Source: Pseudomonas graminis
GTDB lineage: Bacteria > Pseudomonadota > Gammaproteobacteria > Pseudomonadales > Pseudomonadaceae
Assembly (NCBI RefSeq): GCF_004364335.1
Contig: NZ_SOCR01000010.1
Location: 62,001-126,000 of the forward strand
Length of the DNA: 64,000 bases
Reading direction: 5' to 3'
The notes below the pieces were generated by a model. It worked only from the letters and a program-made list of their open reading frames with translations. It was not told the DNA's origin and did no database searches. Positions 62,828-64,000 of this stretch are shown here, piece after piece; position 1 is the stretch's first letter, and each line of letters begins with the position of its first letter. A program made the translations under genes and the position numbers.

Positions 62828-63838
62828 ATGCAAGTAGTGCGTGGCTGGGCTGCTCGATATGCGCCGCTGGTCGGTCTGATGGGCATCTTCGGCTCAGTGC
62901 AGGAATCACTTGCCGGTGACTATGACGGCTCTCCTCAAGTCGCCCAGTTCGTCAGCGAAATGACTCGCGATTATGGTTTTGCGGGCGAGCAACTGATCGA
63001 TGTGTTCCGCGATGTGCAGCGCAAGCAGGCGATCCTCGATGCCATTTCGAAGCCCGCCGAACGCGTCAAACCGTGGAAAGACTATCGCCCGATGTTCCTC
63101 ACCGACGCGCGGGTTGCCCGGGGTGTCGACTTCTGGCGTCAGCACGAGGCCGCCCTGACGCGCGCCGAGCAAGAGTATGGCGTGCCCGCTCAGGTCATCG
63201 TTTCGATTATCGGCGTGGAGACGTTTTTCGGCCGCAACACCGGTAATTACCGGGTGATGGACGCCTTGTCGACGTTGGCGTTCGACTATCCCCAGCGCGC
63301 CGATTTCTTCCGCAAGGAGCTGCGCGAGTTCCTGCTGCTGTCCCGCGAACAGCAGGTCGATCCGCTGACGCTCAAAGGCTCCTACGCCGGCGCAATGGGT
63401 TTGCCTCAGTTTATGCCGAGCAGCTTTCGCGCCTACGCAGTGGACTTCGACGGCGATGGCCACATCAATATCTGGAACGACCCGGACGATGCAATCGGCA
63501 GCGTGGCCAGCTACTTCCAGCGTCACGGCTGGGTGGCCGGCCAGCCGGTTGTCAGTCGCGCGGACGTGCGCGGTGACCGCGTTGATGAGGGCTTAAGCCC
63601 CGGCATTGACCCGGTGAAGAACGTTGGGGAGTTGCGAGCGTTGGGCTGGGCGAGTCATGATGCGCTGCGCGACGACATGCCGGTCACGGCGTTTCGCCTC
63701 GATGGCGACAAAGGCCCTGAATACTGGATGGGTTTGAAGAATTTTTACGCAATCACGCGGTACAACCGCAGCGTGATGTACGCCATGGCCGTGCATCAGC
63801 TGTCTGAAATGCTTGTTCAAGCCCGGGACGTCAAGTAA
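62828..63838 (+). CDS. mltB: Lytic murein transglycosylase B
   Basis: MltB cleaves peptidoglycan glycan strands to 1,6-anhydro ends. The 336-residue protein from ATG 62828 has an N-terminal signal (MQVVRGWAARYAPLVGLMGI) without a lipobox, then IVSIIGVETFFGRNTGNYRV with the catalytic Glu, RKELREFLLLSREQQVD and GSYAGAMGLPQFMPSSFRAY. Its stop overlaps the rlpA ATG by one base. Confidence 0.94.
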   Translation: MQVVRGWAARYAPLVGLMGIFGSVQESLAGDYDGSPQVAQFVSEMTRDYGFAGEQLIDVFRDVQRKQAILDAISKPAERVKPWKDYRPMFLTDARVARGVDFWRQHEAALTRAEQEYGVPAQVIVSIIGVETFFGRNTGNYRVMDALSTLAFDYPQRADFFRKELREFLLLSREQQVDPLTLKGSYAGAMGLPQFMPSSFRAYAVDFDGDGHINIWNDPDDAIGSVASYFQRHGWVAGQPVVSRADVRGDRVDEGLSPGIDPVKNVGELRALGWASHDALRDDMPVTAFRLDGDKGPEYWMGLKNFYAITRYNRSVMYAMAVHQLSEMLVQARDVK

Positions 63839-64000
63839 TGCGGTCACTGCCGATGCAACAACCATTGAAACTGATGGCCTTCGCGGCGCTGACTTTGCTG
63901 ATCGTCAGTTGCTCAACCAGCCGCCCGACGACCACGACGCAGCGACAGTCGGGCAACGTGATCCGCTCGCAGCCCGGGCTGGACATCAACCGGGCGCACA
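63838..64000 (+). CDS. rlpA: Septal ring lytic transglycosylase RlpA, N-terminal part
   Basis: Truncated by the window edge; about 54 codons are visible. The frame gives a lipoprotein signal (KLMAFAALTLLIVSCSTS with lipobox Cys) followed by a Thr/Gln-rich stretch. Position after mltB identifies RlpA, which cleaves denuded glycans at the septum. An ATG at 63853 is an alternative start. Confidence 0.8.
   Translation, partial: MRSLPMQQPLKLMAFAALTLLIVSCSTSRPTTTTQRQSGNVIRSQPGLDINRAH

Overview
The window reads as chromosome of a fluorescent/syringae-type Pseudomonas. The evidence is GC-rich, densely packed genes, the conserved blocks ribH-nusB-thiL-pgpA-ribA, dxs-ispA-xseB and proA-nadD-rsfS-rlmH-mrdA-rodA-mltB-rlpA, and many Pseudomonas-style REP/REPIN hairpins between genes. 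No tRNA, rRNA, CRISPR array, integrase or transposase was seen.

Layout. 1-4.9 kb: riboflavin, thiamine, phospholipid and transcription genes, then a cobalamin-binding protein facing a BtuB-like receptor (4.95-6.84 kb). 7-10.2 kb: isoprenoid precursor genes (dxs, ispA) with xseB. 10.3-10.9 kb: a REP array with a 132-bp period. 10.9-14.9 kb: nitroreductase, a Yellow/MRJP-like secreted protein, a quinone oxidoreductase and a divergent LysR gene. 15-20.8 kb: a sugar-acid catabolic cluster (IlvD/Edd dehydratase, FAH-family enzyme, LysR, MFS). 20.86-22.0 kb: a second, larger REPIN tandem array. 22.2-26.8 kb: maleate-isomerase-like enzyme, two LysR genes, an MFS transporter and a frameshifted LysE exporter.

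27-41.6 kb is the accessory region and the most interesting part. It holds a DUF6933-like protein, an ADP-ribosylglycohydrolase, a PD-(D/E)XK nuclease with a putative PUA/EVE-like tail, and then an AT-rich five-gene operon (30.66-38.59 kb). That operon encodes an SspB-like DUF4007 protein, a large SspC-like P-loop ATPase, an SspD/DndC-like PP-loop sulfurtransferase, a GIY-YIG-like protein with a ~106-residue insertion, and a long DGQHR (DndB-type) protein. All joints overlap or abut. A perfect CTGT-N8-ACAG LexA-type box lies 59 bp before its start codon. I read this as a DNA phosphorothioation defence system with a non-canonical restriction/regulatory half. It is followed by a compact type II Thoeris pair (TIR-like ThsB, two-TM plus macro-domain ThsA) and an XRE/S24 phage-type repressor gene.

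42-64 kb returns to housekeeping genes: ppa, mtfA, a DedA gene, exaC, mpl-ubiX, a C13 peptidase with MORN repeats, a MaoC-like gene, lrgA/lrgB-like genes, a Lon-N-domain gene, a DedA-PAP2 fusion, a 3-methyladenine glycosylase gene, and the proA-to-rlpA cell-wall block, cut at the right edge inside rlpA.
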